In this document: piece after piece, positions 1 to 7,852 of the stretch | How positions within the stretch are numbered: the first letter of the stretch is position 1 | How the letters are laid out: every line of letters begins with the position of its first letter | NCBI GenBank assembly: GCA_020634565.1 | Contig: JACKBN010000002.1 | Coordinates: 62,001 to 126,000, forward strand | Length of the DNA: 64,000 bases | Source: Ardenticatenaceae bacterium | Lineage (GTDB): Bacteria > Chloroflexota > Anaerolineae > Promineifilales > Promineifilaceae | Reading direction: 5' to 3' | Translations under genes and position numbers: made by a program | The notes under the pieces: generated by a model | The model's input: only the letters and a program-made list of their open reading frames with translations | What the model was told of the DNA's origin: nothing | Databases searched by the model: none

Positions 1-340
1 CAAACGTGCTCAAAACCTTCTGCTCCCAACGATCGGCGCCTTCGGTGGGGGCAATATCCGCCAGTTTGGCCTGTGACAAAATATCCTTGCTCATGCTTTC
101 CAACGCTTTTGCATTGAGCCAGTAAATGCGATTGTTGCCTTCAGCCCGCACATTCACCAGGTCCAGCTCCTTCATGGCGGCTAGATGATGAGACACGGTG
201 GGTTCGCGCAAGTCCAGCAGGGCAGCCAATTCACCGACGCTGCGTTCCTGGTTAGCCAGTAGCCCTAAAATTTTCAGGCGGCTTTCGTTGCCCAACACTT
301 TAAAAAAGCTCAGCAACTGTTGAAACTGTTCCTCACCCAT
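1..340 (-). CDS. ArsR-family transcriptional regulator (3'-truncated by window edge)
   Basis: A minus-strand frame opens with ATG at 340 and runs off the left edge, giving 113 visible residues. It has the ArsR-type winged helix-turn-helix: a dimerisation helix, the segment 'LGNESRLKILGLL' near residues 21-33, and a recognition helix around 'REPTVSHHLAAMKEL'. It lies one base downstream of the stop of the DUF2087 regulator, so the two are almost certainly co-transcribed from the operator region at 895-934. No metal-binding cysteine pair is visible in this part, so the inducer cannot be inferred. The missing C-terminus could hold an effector domain. Confidence 0.85.
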   Translation of the reverse strand, partial: MGEEQFQQLLSFFKVLGNESRLKILGLLANQERSVGELAALLDLREPTVSHHLAAMKELDLVNVRAEGNNRIYWLNAKALESMSKDILSQAKLADIAPTEGADRWEQKVLSTF

Positions 341-341
341 T

Positions 342-878
342 TTATTTTTCTACCTTCTTGTAAATGCCCCGGCTGCGGGTCATCAAGCCATAATCCACCA
401 GTAAACGGCGCATTTCAGCGTAATCCGGATGGGCTTGTAGCAGGCGCTCGTTGACCTCTTTTTCAGGATACTCAACGCCGGCTTCAAATAATTCAGCCAG
501 CCAATCAGCCACTTCGCGCAGTTCCTCCTCGTTTTCAGGCAGCTTTTTCAGGCGAGAACCGTCGGTGTAATGGCGCAAAACGCGCTGGCGCAGCGTTTCC
601 TTATTTTGCGAATCGCCACGATGGAAGACGGTGCGGTTGAGTTGTTCCAGCCCGTCTTGATTAAACTGATAGGTGTAGGGTCCAACCTCCCGTACCAGGT
701 CAGCCGCTTGGAGACGCTTGAGGTGTTTGAGTACGGCCGTTCCCTTCACGCCCAATCGCCGGGCCAATTCAGGCACAGCGGCCGTTTGCTCTGCCAGGAT
801 GCCCAGAATATGCAGGCGCTCGCGCTGCCCCGCTGCTTGTAAAAAAAGTTGTAACGCTTCAATCTTTGGTGCGTCCAT
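342..878 (-). CDS. ArsR-type HTH regulator with C-terminal DUF2087 domain
   Basis: This 178-residue protein has an N-terminal ArsR-like winged helix (about residues 10-75). Its C-terminal DUF2087 domain (about 105-175) shows the family's 'YPEKEVNERLLQAHPDYAEMRR' type pattern (key residues Y, E, N, H, P, D, R, R) and a closing 'GIYKK'. DUF2087 commonly ends HTH regulators, but its ligand is unknown. ATG at 878 is preceded by GAGG at a good distance. The gene overlaps nothing and is followed one base after its stop by the second ArsR gene. The palindromes just upstream suggest autoregulation. I see no sign of its target beyond the operon itself and the divergent membrane-protein gene. Confidence 0.85.
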   Translation of the reverse strand: MDAPKIEALQLFLQAAGQRERLHILGILAEQTAAVPELARRLGVKGTAVLKHLKRLQAADLVREVGPYTYQFNQDGLEQLNRTVFHRGDSQNKETLRQRVLRHYTDGSRLKKLPENEEELREVADWLAELFEAGVEYPEKEVNERLLQAHPDYAEMRRLLVDYGLMTRSRGIYKKVEK

Positions 879-894
879 ATGTTTATCCTCAAAA

Positions 895-934
895 CTATTT
901 AGATAAAAATCTAAATAGAAGAATATCTAAATAG
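895..934. promoter_or_regulatory. Palindromic operator: three ATCTAAATAG half-sites
   Basis: CTATTTAGAT (895-904) and ATCTAAATAG (909-918) form a perfect 10-bp inverted repeat with a 4-base AAAA spacer. A third, directly repeated half-site ATCTAAATAG lies at 925-934, 16 bases from the second. The block sits between the divergent ArsR/DUF2087 operon (start 878) and the membrane-protein gene (start 993). AT-rich inverted repeats at this position are typical ArsR-family operators. That the neighbouring regulators bind it is inference. Confidence 0.75.
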
Positions 935-992
935 TTTAACATTGTCAAAAACTGATTTGCTTTTGGCACTTTCCCCTTCGTACAATTCGCTT

Positions 993-2207
993 ATGACGTT
1001 AACCAGCCTCATTTTGCAAACGATCTTGTTCTTCCTCACTTTTTGGTTGGGCTGCTACCTGATTGCCCGCGATCCGGGCCGGTTGCAGCTATGGCTGGCC
1101 GGGGCGGGGATGCTGACGTTTGCCTGTGGCACGGCGGCCACTTTGTTGGGTGCGTTTGCTCCCTCAATTAGCCTGGCGCTGACCCTGTACCGCCTTCAGC
1201 GCTTATGTGTGGTGCTGCCCGCGCTCTTTTGGCTGGCGGCGATGATCTGGCTGATTCCCAATCGGGCGGCGTGGGTGGAGCGATACGGCCGTCAGCAACT
1301 GCTGCTCGGTTTGAGCATGGCCTGCATTCTGGCTTATGGTCTGGTGATTAGCTTCATCATCATTCCCCCCAATCCCATCTTACCAGGCTGGATAGCCACC
1401 TTTATTGGCCTCGATTTGTTCATTTTTGGCCTGGTTGTCACCCAACTTGATGCGTCGGATAAGGGGGAAGCGTGGCTTTACCACTTTTTACGGGCGCTGG
1501 ATTATTCATTTTTTACGGCGCTCATCTTTGGCGCGCAGATTGTGTTGGTGATGCGTTTTGGGATTGGGCTTAACTATCCGCTGGTTGTGCTGCTGTTGAG
1601 CAGCGTGGCCGCTTCCGTGCTGATTCAAACGTTTTCGGGTCCGGTACAAAGCCTAATCGACCAGATTGCCTTCTTTAACGCACCGCAGCTACGCCGTTCG
1701 CGTGCCGTGCAGCGCGCCGAAGATAATGCCGCCCAGCGGCTGGACGCATCGTTGAGTCCGCTTGAGCTGGCGCCGCAGGAGTTTGAACGGCTCACGCGTC
1801 GGGCGCTAAGCCAGATGGGTAATTTGCCAAAACTAGCCAGCAGCCCGCTCACGCGCCTGCCGTTGGTTACGCATCGGCTGGCACAAAACGGTCAGGCAGA
1901 TGGCACACTGGCCCGCGCCAATGAGCTGAAAACACTGCTGGGGGAATCCATCACCAAGCTCCAACCTCGCGATGAGGGCGAATTTGGCACGACGGATGCG
2001 TGGCGGCATTACAATGCGCTGCATTTTCCGTATGTGTTGGGTTTACGGCCGTATAGCCGCCGCGCCTTCCATGATGACGAATACCAGGAGGTGCTGGACT
2101 GGTTTCGCAGTCAGGTACCTGAACGCACCCTCTACAATTGGCAAACGGCCGCTGCTCGCCTGGTAGCACGCGACCTGCGCGAACGCTCCCGACGCCTCAG
2201 TCCGTAA
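993..2207 (+). CDS. Multi-pass membrane protein of unknown function
   Basis: The protein has 404 residues from ATG 993. The frame is open upstream to a TTG at 942, but that would place the start against the operator, so ATG 993 is preferred; neither start has a clear Shine-Dalgarno. About seven hydrophobic helices fill the first 230 residues, resembling the seven-helix sensory modules found before signalling domains. They are followed by a soluble, Arg-rich C-terminal region of about 170 residues ending in 'RDLRERSRRLSP'. I recognise no kinase, cyclase or HTH motif in the tail. It is transcribed divergently from the ArsR pair and may be controlled from the same operator. Confidence 0.7.
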   Translation: MTLTSLILQTILFFLTFWLGCYLIARDPGRLQLWLAGAGMLTFACGTAATLLGAFAPSISLALTLYRLQRLCVVLPALFWLAAMIWLIPNRAAWVERYGRQQLLLGLSMACILAYGLVISFIIIPPNPILPGWIATFIGLDLFIFGLVVTQLDASDKGEAWLYHFLRALDYSFFTALIFGAQIVLVMRFGIGLNYPLVVLLLSSVAASVLIQTFSGPVQSLIDQIAFFNAPQLRRSRAVQRAEDNAAQRLDASLSPLELAPQEFERLTRRALSQMGNLPKLASSPLTRLPLVTHRLAQNGQADGTLARANELKTLLGESITKLQPRDEGEFGTTDAWRHYNALHFPYVLGLRPYSRRAFHDDEYQEVLDWFRSQVPERTLYNWQTAAARLVARDLRERSRRLSP

Positions 2208-2277
2208 TCAGTATTTGGTTAGCAGTAATCAGTTTTTTGCAGCCCACTGATTACCGATTACTGAACAGTGATTACCG
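2205..2277. repeat. Iterated GTAATCAGT / ACTGATTAC spacer repeat
   Basis: The spacer after the membrane-protein gene contains GTAATCAGT twice (starting at the stop codon near 2206 and at 2225-2233). Inverted copies follow: ACTGATTAC (2246-2254), GATTACTG and GTGATTACC. They can fold into alternative hairpins. No T-tract follows, so this is better viewed as a small dispersed repeat than as a classical terminator. Confidence 0.55.
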
Positions 2278-2383
2278 AATATTGGCACCATTTGGCACTA
2301 CTTTTCATAGACCTGGCAGTTAGAAAAGCGGTATGTTGCTGGCATTAACCGTTCGTAAAACTGGTCACTATGGAGGTAACCAA

Positions 2384-2809
2384 ATGCAATCCCGATTACT
2401 ATCTAATCAAGATGTTTCTGTAGACAATGCCGCGCTGCTGCGCCGCGCTTTGCAAAGTAACGCGCTCTTTTCCCTGCTAAGCGCCCTGGCGTTTATTTTA
2501 GCTTCAGGCCCCGTGGCGCGTTTTCTCGGCCCGGCTGTACCCAGTTGGCTTATCCTGGCGATTGGTGTGAGCTTTTTGCCATTTGTCTACGGTGTTTATG
2601 GGGTGAGTTCGGATATTGCTGGGCGTTGGCGATACGGCCGTATCATCACCGCAATGGACGCTACCTGGGTTGTCGCCAGCTACCTGGTTTTATGGTTGGC
2701 CTGGTCGCAGTTCACTGTTGCCGGGCGCTGGTTCATTGCTCTACAAGCCGAAGTTATTTTTCTCTTTGCCGTGCTGCAAATGATGGGGCTGCGCCGTTTG
2801 CAGAAGTAG
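2384..2809 (+). CDS. Small four-helix membrane protein, unknown function
   Basis: The protein has 141 residues from ATG 2384, chosen because GGAGG at 2372-2376 lies 7 bases upstream. An upstream in-frame start at 2333 has no such site. Four hydrophobic segments alternate with short loops (about residues 25-45, 52-72, 84-108 and 112-132), giving a compact integral membrane protein. There are few charged residues inside the helices and no recognised signature. It is followed by the terminator at 2838-2870, so it appears to be a single-gene transcript. Confidence 0.7.
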   Translation: MQSRLLSNQDVSVDNAALLRRALQSNALFSLLSALAFILASGPVARFLGPAVPSWLILAIGVSFLPFVYGVYGVSSDIAGRWRYGRIITAMDATWVVASYLVLWLAWSQFTVAGRWFIALQAEVIFLFAVLQMMGLRRLQK

Positions 2810-2837
2810 CATCATCCCCACATAAAAAATGTGTAGG

Positions 2838-2870
2838 AGAGCCTGTCATACAGTGGCAGGCTCTTTTTCT
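2838..2870 (+). terminator. Rho-independent terminator
   Basis: AGAGCCTG (2838-2845) pairs with CAGGCTCT (2857-2864) around an 11-base loop, followed by a T-rich run. It ends the small membrane-protein transcript and lies upstream of the map promoter region, which has a possible TATACT at 2878-2883. Confidence 0.85.
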
Positions 2871-2957
2871 TGTGTGCTATACTTCACTTCGCTATTTTAT
2901 TCGTACCAAAATCTGTGTAAAAAGCAGATTTTGTTGGTTGTGTTGTAAGGAAGCAAT

Positions 2958-3722
2958 ATGAGATTAAAAAACGCTAAAGCAATCTCCCGCATGCGCGATT
3001 CTGGGCGCATGGTGGCTGAATGCTTTGCTTTGCTGGAAGAAAATATTCGTCCTGGCGTGAGCATTCGTATGCTCGACCAGAAGGTAGAACAGTACATCGC
3101 CGATCGGGGCGCGGAGCCGTTATACAAAGGGTACAAGGGCAGCGGCAGCAACCATCCGCCGTTTCCCGGTGTCATTTGTGCTTCTGTTAATCATGAGATT
3201 TGCCACGGCCTGCCGGATGATCGCATTTTGAACGAAGGTGACATTATCGGGGTGGACATCGGGCTGAAATACAATGGCTATTGTGGTGACGCTTGCTACA
3301 CGTTCCCCGTCGGGCAAATTGCGCCTGCGACCGAGCGGCTGCTTGAAGTCGCGAAAGAGGCGTTGGCAGTCGGCATTCAGGCTGTAAAGCCCGGCGGTTA
3401 CCTGAATGATATTGGCCGCGCCATTCATGATTTTGCCGACAGTAAGGGTGTTTCTGTGGTGCGTGAGTGGGGTGGGCATGGAATCGGCCGTATTTTGCAT
3501 GATTCCCCCTCTGTACTGCACATTCGCCAATCCAGTCCAGGGCCAAAGCTGCGCCCCGGCATGACCTTCACCATCGAACCGATGATCAACCAGGGCGGGC
3601 ATGAATGGATTATGCTCAAGGATGGCTGGACGGTGATCACCAAAGATGGCTCGTTGTCGGCACAGTATGAACACACAGTGGCCGTCACCCAATCAGGCGT
3701 AGAGATTTTGACGCAGCTGTAA
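2958..3722 (+). CDS. map: Methionine aminopeptidase, type I
   Basis: This cytoplasmic metallopeptidase removes the initiator methionine from nascent proteins. The 254-residue protein has the full type I active site. His83 sits in 'CHGLP'. The metal ligands are Asp100 in 'GVDIG', Asp111 in 'GDACYTF', His174 in 'GGHGIG', Glu207 in 'FTIEPM' and Glu238 in 'QYEHT'; His181 is also present. Length fits the family. ATG 2958 follows AAGGAAG at a normal distance. There is no N-terminal extension or zinc finger, so it is the short bacterial form. It appears monocistronic, flanked by terminators at 2838-2870 and 3745-3780, rather than lying in the usual ribosomal-protein/adk neighbourhood. Confidence 0.96.
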   Translation: MRLKNAKAISRMRDSGRMVAECFALLEENIRPGVSIRMLDQKVEQYIADRGAEPLYKGYKGSGSNHPPFPGVICASVNHEICHGLPDDRILNEGDIIGVDIGLKYNGYCGDACYTFPVGQIAPATERLLEVAKEALAVGIQAVKPGGYLNDIGRAIHDFADSKGVSVVREWGGHGIGRILHDSPSVLHIRQSSPGPKLRPGMTFTIEPMINQGGHEWIMLKDGWTVITKDGSLSAQYEHTVAVTQSGVEILTQL

Positions 3723-3744
3723 TACTCGTCGATTTAAAATGTTT

Positions 3745-3780
3745 AGCCCCAGAATTCTGATGGATTCTGGGGCTTTTTGT
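3745..3780 (+). terminator. Bidirectional rho-independent terminator
   Basis: AGCCCCAGAAT (3745-3755) and ATTCTGGGGCT (3764-3774) form a perfect 11-bp stem with an 8-base loop, followed by TTTTTGTTTTA. It separates map from the convergent AI-2E family gene, whose stop is at 3782, and may serve both. Confidence 0.9.
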
Positions 3781-3781
3781 T

Positions 3782-4942
3782 TTAATCGGTGGATTTAGCG
3801 GCGGGAGTGGTGGTGGATTCGGCCGTTTTTTTCTCGTTGGTGGTATCAATGATTTTTGAAGCCATTTGGGTGTTATCGGCCCAGGGATCCATTTTGAACA
3901 ACTTGAAGTACGTGTACCGGCTAATCACGGCAATGGAACCCAACACGGGCACAATGATCAGTGCCGTCAGGATACCAGCCAGCGAGAGAGAGCCGACAAT
4001 CGCAATAAAAATGATGGCCGGATGAATCCGCACGCTGGAGCTCATAATGCGGGGGCGCAGCCAGATGTTTTCCAGACCCTGAATGCCCAGAAACACCGCC
4101 AAAATCACCAGAGCAAACAGCGGATTGGAAATATCCAGCGTGTTGGAACCAGCCAGCAGCGCCACAATCATGGCAATCGCCATGATGATGGCCGGGCCAA
4201 CCGAAAGTAACACGTCAAAAATGGCCGAGAAAACGCCAAACAAGATCGCGCCGGGCAGCCCCACAATGAGAGAGCCTGCACCCGTGAGCAAGCCCACGAT
4301 GATGGAAAGACGCAGCTGCCCGCGAAAATAGCGATTCCACACCAGCTTAATCTCATCGTATAAACGGCGGAAATCAGATTCAAACGGCTCGGGTGCCCAG
4401 CTAAAGAGCCAATCACGCAATTTGCCCCAATCTTGCAATAAGTAGTAAGTTGCCACCAGCACGACGGCAATCCAGCCCAGGTTTGTGGTGCTGGTTTGCA
4501 GCAGCTCCACAATAATGTCCGCTCGGATAAAAGAAGACACCAATTCAGAAAGGTCTGCTTCAGGCAGCAAGCCATCGAGATGAATTTCCGTATTTAAGAT
4601 TGTGATTGGCTCGGCTAAATAATCGGCCTGGGTTTGCGTCATTAATTCCTGCATATCGGCCAAAAAGCTGGCGGTTTGTTCAGGAATTGCCGGAATGAAG
4701 ATGATGGTGACGGTGATGATCGCTCCCAAGGAGAGCAAGTAGACGAAAAAGACGACCAGGGAACGGGCAACGCGGGCGCGTTCATTGACCAGGGTCACAA
4801 TCGGATTGAGCAAATAAGCCAGCAGGGCAGAGATGGCAATCGCTCCGATTAATGCCTGGGCAGCGGTGATGAACCAGATGAAGCCGGCTAACACCAGGGC
4901 AAAAACAAAATAGCGTGTTGTGGTACTCCACTCTTTACTCAT
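3782..4942 (-). CDS. AI-2E family transporter (putative membrane permease)
   Basis: The protein has 386 residues from ATG 4942. The frame is open to a TTG at 4993, but the ATG gives the normal N-terminus, with a first membrane helix directly after 'MSKEWSTTTRYF'. It has the AI-2E/TqsA-YdiK architecture: paired N-terminal helices, a soluble amphipathic segment around residues 75-140, then about five helices. The conserved centre is 'GLLTGAGSLIVGLPGA', followed by an 'LRPRIMSSSVRIHP' loop. Family members export various solutes; autoinducer transport is shown only for some, so the substrate is unknown. The C-terminal 40 residues are polar and Thr/Ala/Lys-rich. Confidence 0.88.
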   Translation of the reverse strand: MSKEWSTTTRYFVFALVLAGFIWFITAAQALIGAIAISALLAYLLNPIVTLVNERARVARSLVVFFVYLLSLGAIITVTIIFIPAIPEQTASFLADMQELMTQTQADYLAEPITILNTEIHLDGLLPEADLSELVSSFIRADIIVELLQTSTTNLGWIAVVLVATYYLLQDWGKLRDWLFSWAPEPFESDFRRLYDEIKLVWNRYFRGQLRLSIIVGLLTGAGSLIVGLPGAILFGVFSAIFDVLLSVGPAIIMAIAMIVALLAGSNTLDISNPLFALVILAVFLGIQGLENIWLRPRIMSSSVRIHPAIIFIAIVGSLSLAGILTALIIVPVLGSIAVISRYTYFKLFKMDPWADNTQMASKIIDTTNEKKTAESTTTPAAKSTD

Positions 4943-5271
4943 AGATACAGGCAATTTGTAACAAGATAGGCAGCCGATTTGTGGAACTAACAAACCTCGC
5001 TGCTGGGAAGTTAAAAAGGAAAAGGTGCAAAGCTTAGGCGGATTCTAGCCAATTTTAGGGTAACTGGTCAACTTCTTCAGCGCTAATTGAACGGTCTCCA
5101 TTATGCGGCTGGCCACGACTTGAGACAAGTATAACTGCCTGATCTTAAGGTCAGGCTGTTGACCTGTCCTTTTTAAGGGGTGTTTTTCTGGACGGCTGCC
5201 GGGGGTGGGTAAACGGCCGTTCTCCTACAATCAAGCCATCACACAAAAACCAACCAAATTGGAGAGTTCCC
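4943..5271. other. Intergenic region between divergent genes
   Basis: This 329-base spacer carries no convincing gene. It must hold the promoters for the AI-2E gene (minus) and the SDR-queA pair (plus). I see a small hairpin, GCCTGA/TCAGGC (around 5137-5156), a TATAAC element near 5130 and one ACGGCCGT copy at 5213. GGAGAG just before 5272 serves as the SDR ribosome-binding site. Confidence 0.6.
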
Positions 5272-5991
5272 ATGAATACCCAAACAAAAACCGCCCTGAT
5301 TACCGGTGCTTCTCGCGGCCTGGGCCTGGCCCTGGCGACGGCACTGGCCCAAGATGGCTGGCAGCTCATCATCAATGCTCGCGGCGAAGCTGCATTGCAG
5401 CAAGCCCATCACCAATTAGAACGATGGACAACGGTAACGGCCGTTACGGGCGACATTAGCCAAAAAGCCCACCGGCAAGCGTTGGCGGTGGCCGCCCGTG
5501 CCGCTGGCGGGCTGGATTTGGTGGTTAACAACGCTGGAATCCTGGGGCCAAGCCCGCAGCCAGCCCTGCTGGATTATCCGCTGGACGTACTGGAAGATGT
5601 GTTCCGCGTCAATGTAATTGCTCAATTAGGGGTCTTGCAGGCCGTACAGGAGAGCTTGAAGCCGAACGGCCGTATCCTCAACATTAGCAGCGACGCCGCC
5701 GTGGAACCGTATGAAGGTTGGGGTGGGTACGGGGCCAGCAAAGCCGCCTTTGAGCAGATTTCGGCCGTTTTGGCGGCAGAGCTGGCGGCGCAGCGGCCCG
5801 ATCTGCGCGTTTACTGGGTTGATCCCGGCGATATGCGCACCCAGATGCACCAAGCTGCGTTCCCCGGCGAGGATATCAGCGACCGGCCTTTGCCGGAAGC
5901 GAGCGTACCTGGTTTGCTGCAACTGATCAATGGCGAGTGGGCAAACGGCCGTTACCAGGCCCAAAATTTTCCGGTGGAGGCAGCCGCATGA
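5272..5991 (+). CDS. Short-chain dehydrogenase/reductase family oxidoreductase
   Basis: This 239-residue classical SDR has the Rossmann nucleotide motif TGASRGLG at 11-18, NNAG at 86-89, and a catalytic Ser139 or Ser140 with Tyr153 and Lys157 (YGASK). An Arg/Asn-rich turn after the second strand ('NARGEA') hints at NADP use, but this is weak. The start has GGAGAG upstream. The stop overlaps the start of the QueA-like gene (ATGA at 5988-5991), so the two are translationally coupled. Substrate cannot be told. The C-terminus 'NGEWANGRYQAQNF' contains an ACGGCCGT-encoded Asn-Gly-Arg. Confidence 0.9.
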   Translation: MNTQTKTALITGASRGLGLALATALAQDGWQLIINARGEAALQQAHHQLERWTTVTAVTGDISQKAHRQALAVAARAAGGLDLVVNNAGILGPSPQPALLDYPLDVLEDVFRVNVIAQLGVLQAVQESLKPNGRILNISSDAAVEPYEGWGGYGASKAAFEQISAVLAAELAAQRPDLRVYWVDPGDMRTQMHQAAFPGEDISDRPLPEASVPGLLQLINGEWANGRYQAQNFPVEAAA

Positions 5992-7103
5992 TGCGTTTAC
6001 TGCAAGCGAACCCACCAACGACAAAAACGGCCGTTCCGCCGCAGTTGCCAGCGCTGGAATTTGAGCTGCCGCCCACGTTGGAGGCCAGCGAACCACCCGA
6101 AGCACGCGGCCTGGCGCGCGACGACGTGCGGTTGATGGTGTCTCATTATCAGACTGATCGGGTGGCGCACACGCAATTTCGGCAGATTGGTGATCATTTG
6201 CAGGCGGGTGATTTGCTGGTGCTCAACACCAGCCGCACGCTGAATGCGGCTTTGCCGGCCACGCTGCCCGATGGCACCGAACTGCGGCTGCACCTTTCCA
6301 CGCAGCTTCCGGCTGGTTTGTGGAGCGTGGAGTTAAGACGGCCGTCTGGCGCGGCCACCAAACCTTATCGCGATGGGCAGGCTGGCATGCAGCTCACCTT
6401 GCCCGCAGGCGGCACGGCCAAATTGCTCACGCCGCACAATCCGGCGCTGCGCTACTGTGCTAATCAACCTGTGCGATTGTGGTTGGCGACGCTGCATTTG
6501 CCGCTGCCGCTCACCAGCTATCTGGCCACGCATGGTAGCCCGATTCGCTACAGCTACGTGCCCGAATCGTGGCCGCTGGATTATTACCAGACGGTGTTTG
6601 CCCACGAGCCGGGCAGCGCGGAGATGCCGTCGGCGGGTCGAGCCTTCACCTCGGAACTGATTACGCAATTGGTGACCCGAGGCGTGCAGTTTGCGCCGCT
6701 GCTGCTGCACACGGGTGTGGCTAGCCTGGAGGATCATGAAGCGCCGTATGAGGAATATTATCGGGTGTCGGCAGAAACGGCCGTGCAGGTGAACCAGGCG
6801 CGGCGGCAGGGGCGACGAGTCATTGCCGTGGGTACCACCGTCATCCGGGCGTTGGAAACGGTGACAGACGATTCGGGCACCACCCATGCAGGTGCTGGCT
6901 GGACCGATTTGTTCATCACGCCGCAGCGGGGCATTCGTGCGGTGGATGGCTTGCTGACGGGGCTGCACGAGCCGCGCGCCACCCATCTGGCGATGCTGGC
7001 TGCTCTGGCCGACAGTTGCCATCTCTCATTGGCTTATGAACAGGCATTGCAGCACCGCTACCTCTGGCACGAATTTGGCGATTTGCATTTGCTGCTCCCT
7101 TAA
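5988..7103 (+). CDS. queA: QueA-like S-adenosylmethionine:tRNA ribosyltransferase-isomerase
   Basis: The protein has 371 residues from ATG 5988, overlapping the SDR stop, with GGTGGAGG 8-12 bases upstream. QueA transfers and isomerises the ribosyl group of SAM onto preQ1 in tRNA during queuosine synthesis. Family landmarks are 'GDLLVLNTSRTLNAAL', 'AEMPSAGRAFT', 'LLLHTGVASL', 'RVIAVGTTVIRALE' and 'TDLFITP', followed by 'VDGLLTGLHEP'. It departs from the usual start: the canonical 'DYxLPxxLIAQxPxxxRxxSRLL' is replaced by a diverged version ('FELPPTLEASEPPEARGLARDDVRLMV'-like; residues E, L, P, P, R, D). It may be a paralogue acting on another substrate, so the symbol is by family only. No tgt or queuosine neighbours are present. 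Confidence 0.85.
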   Translation: MMRLLQANPPTTKTAVPPQLPALEFELPPTLEASEPPEARGLARDDVRLMVSHYQTDRVAHTQFRQIGDHLQAGDLLVLNTSRTLNAALPATLPDGTELRLHLSTQLPAGLWSVELRRPSGAATKPYRDGQAGMQLTLPAGGTAKLLTPHNPALRYCANQPVRLWLATLHLPLPLTSYLATHGSPIRYSYVPESWPLDYYQTVFAHEPGSAEMPSAGRAFTSELITQLVTRGVQFAPLLLHTGVASLEDHEAPYEEYYRVSAETAVQVNQARRQGRRVIAVGTTVIRALETVTDDSGTTHAGAGWTDLFITPQRGIRAVDGLLTGLHEPRATHLAMLAALADSCHLSLAYEQALQHRYLWHEFGDLHLLLP

Positions 7104-7111
7104 AATTTTTG

Positions 7112-7200
7112 ACGCAAAGGCGCGAAGGGGCAAAGGGTTTTTGATTTTTTAGACACGCTTTGCCCCTTTTGTTTCTTGGCTTCTTTGCGTTAAACTGCCC
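7112..7200 (+). terminator. Terminator-like nested hairpin
   Basis: AAGGGGCAAAG (7125-7135) pairs with CTTTGCCCCTT (7158-7168), followed by TTGTTTCTT. An outer pair, ACGCAAAG (7112-7119) with CTTTGCGT (7193-7200), encloses it. It ends the SDR-queA operon. The GACGCAAAG-type repeat also looks like a dispersed spacer element. Confidence 0.75.
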
Positions 7201-7231
7201 CCCTTAGAAATTTCATGACACAGGGTGCGGT

Positions 7232-7852
7232 ATGTTTTTGTATCTTTTGCAGGGGTTGGGGTATGGGGGCGCAGCAGCAGCGCAGCCGGGACCGTTTCAG
7301 GCGTATTTGCTGTCGCAAACGCTCAAAAATGGGCTGCGCAGCACGCTGGTGGCGGCGCTGGCCCCGTTGATGAGCGACGGGCCGATTGTGCTGCTGGTGC
7401 TGCTGGTGCTGACGCAGATGCCGGACTGGTTTGTGGCGGCATTGCGCTTTGGCGGGGGCTTCTTTTTACTGTATCTGGCGTACAAAGCGTTTCGGTCGGC
7501 GCGGGAGATGGTGGTAACGGCCGTTACCCAACCCACAACCGAAAAGCGGCAAAGCATCCGTGAAGCCGCCCTCATGAACATGCTTAGCCCGAATGCCTAC
7601 ATTTTTTGGAGTACCATCGCTGGACCCATCTTTTTGGAGGGATGGCGACAGGCACCCACGCATGGCCTGGCCTTCATGATTGGTTTTTACGGGGCGCTGA
7701 TTGGTGGTTTTATGGGCTTTGTGGTGCTGTTTGGTGTGCTAGGGCAGGCCAGCCCCAAGCTGAATCGGGTTTTGGGCTTTGTATCGGCCGTGGCGCTGTT
7801 TGGCTTTGGCTTGTATCAAATCTGGCTCGGTGCCCAGCGATTTTTGGTTTAG
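7232..7852 (+). CDS. LysE family translocator (amino-acid exporter type)
   Basis: The protein has 206 residues and six predicted membrane helices. It shows the LysE/RhtB pattern: an early Gly-rich 'GPFQAYLLSQTLKNG', 'ALAPLMSDGPIVLLV', 'FGGGFFLLYLAYKAFRS' and 'NMLSPNAYIFWSTIAGPIF'. Family members export basic or neutral amino acids; the substrate here is unknown. The ATG at 7232 has only a weak Shine-Dalgarno. The stop overlaps the convergent lipoprotein gene by four bases, so no terminator separates the two. Confidence 0.88.
   Translation: MFLYLLQGLGYGGAAAAQPGPFQAYLLSQTLKNGLRSTLVAALAPLMSDGPIVLLVLLVLTQMPDWFVAALRFGGGFFLLYLAYKAFRSAREMVVTAVTQPTTEKRQSIREAALMNMLSPNAYIFWSTIAGPIFLEGWRQAPTHGLAFMIGFYGALIGGFMGFVVLFGVLGQASPKLNRVLGFVSAVALFGFGLYQIWLGAQRFLV

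Noticed and set aside
942..992. TTG start at 942 for the membrane-protein gene
   Set aside because: It would extend the protein into the operator region; ATG 993 gives a normal membrane-helix N-terminus.
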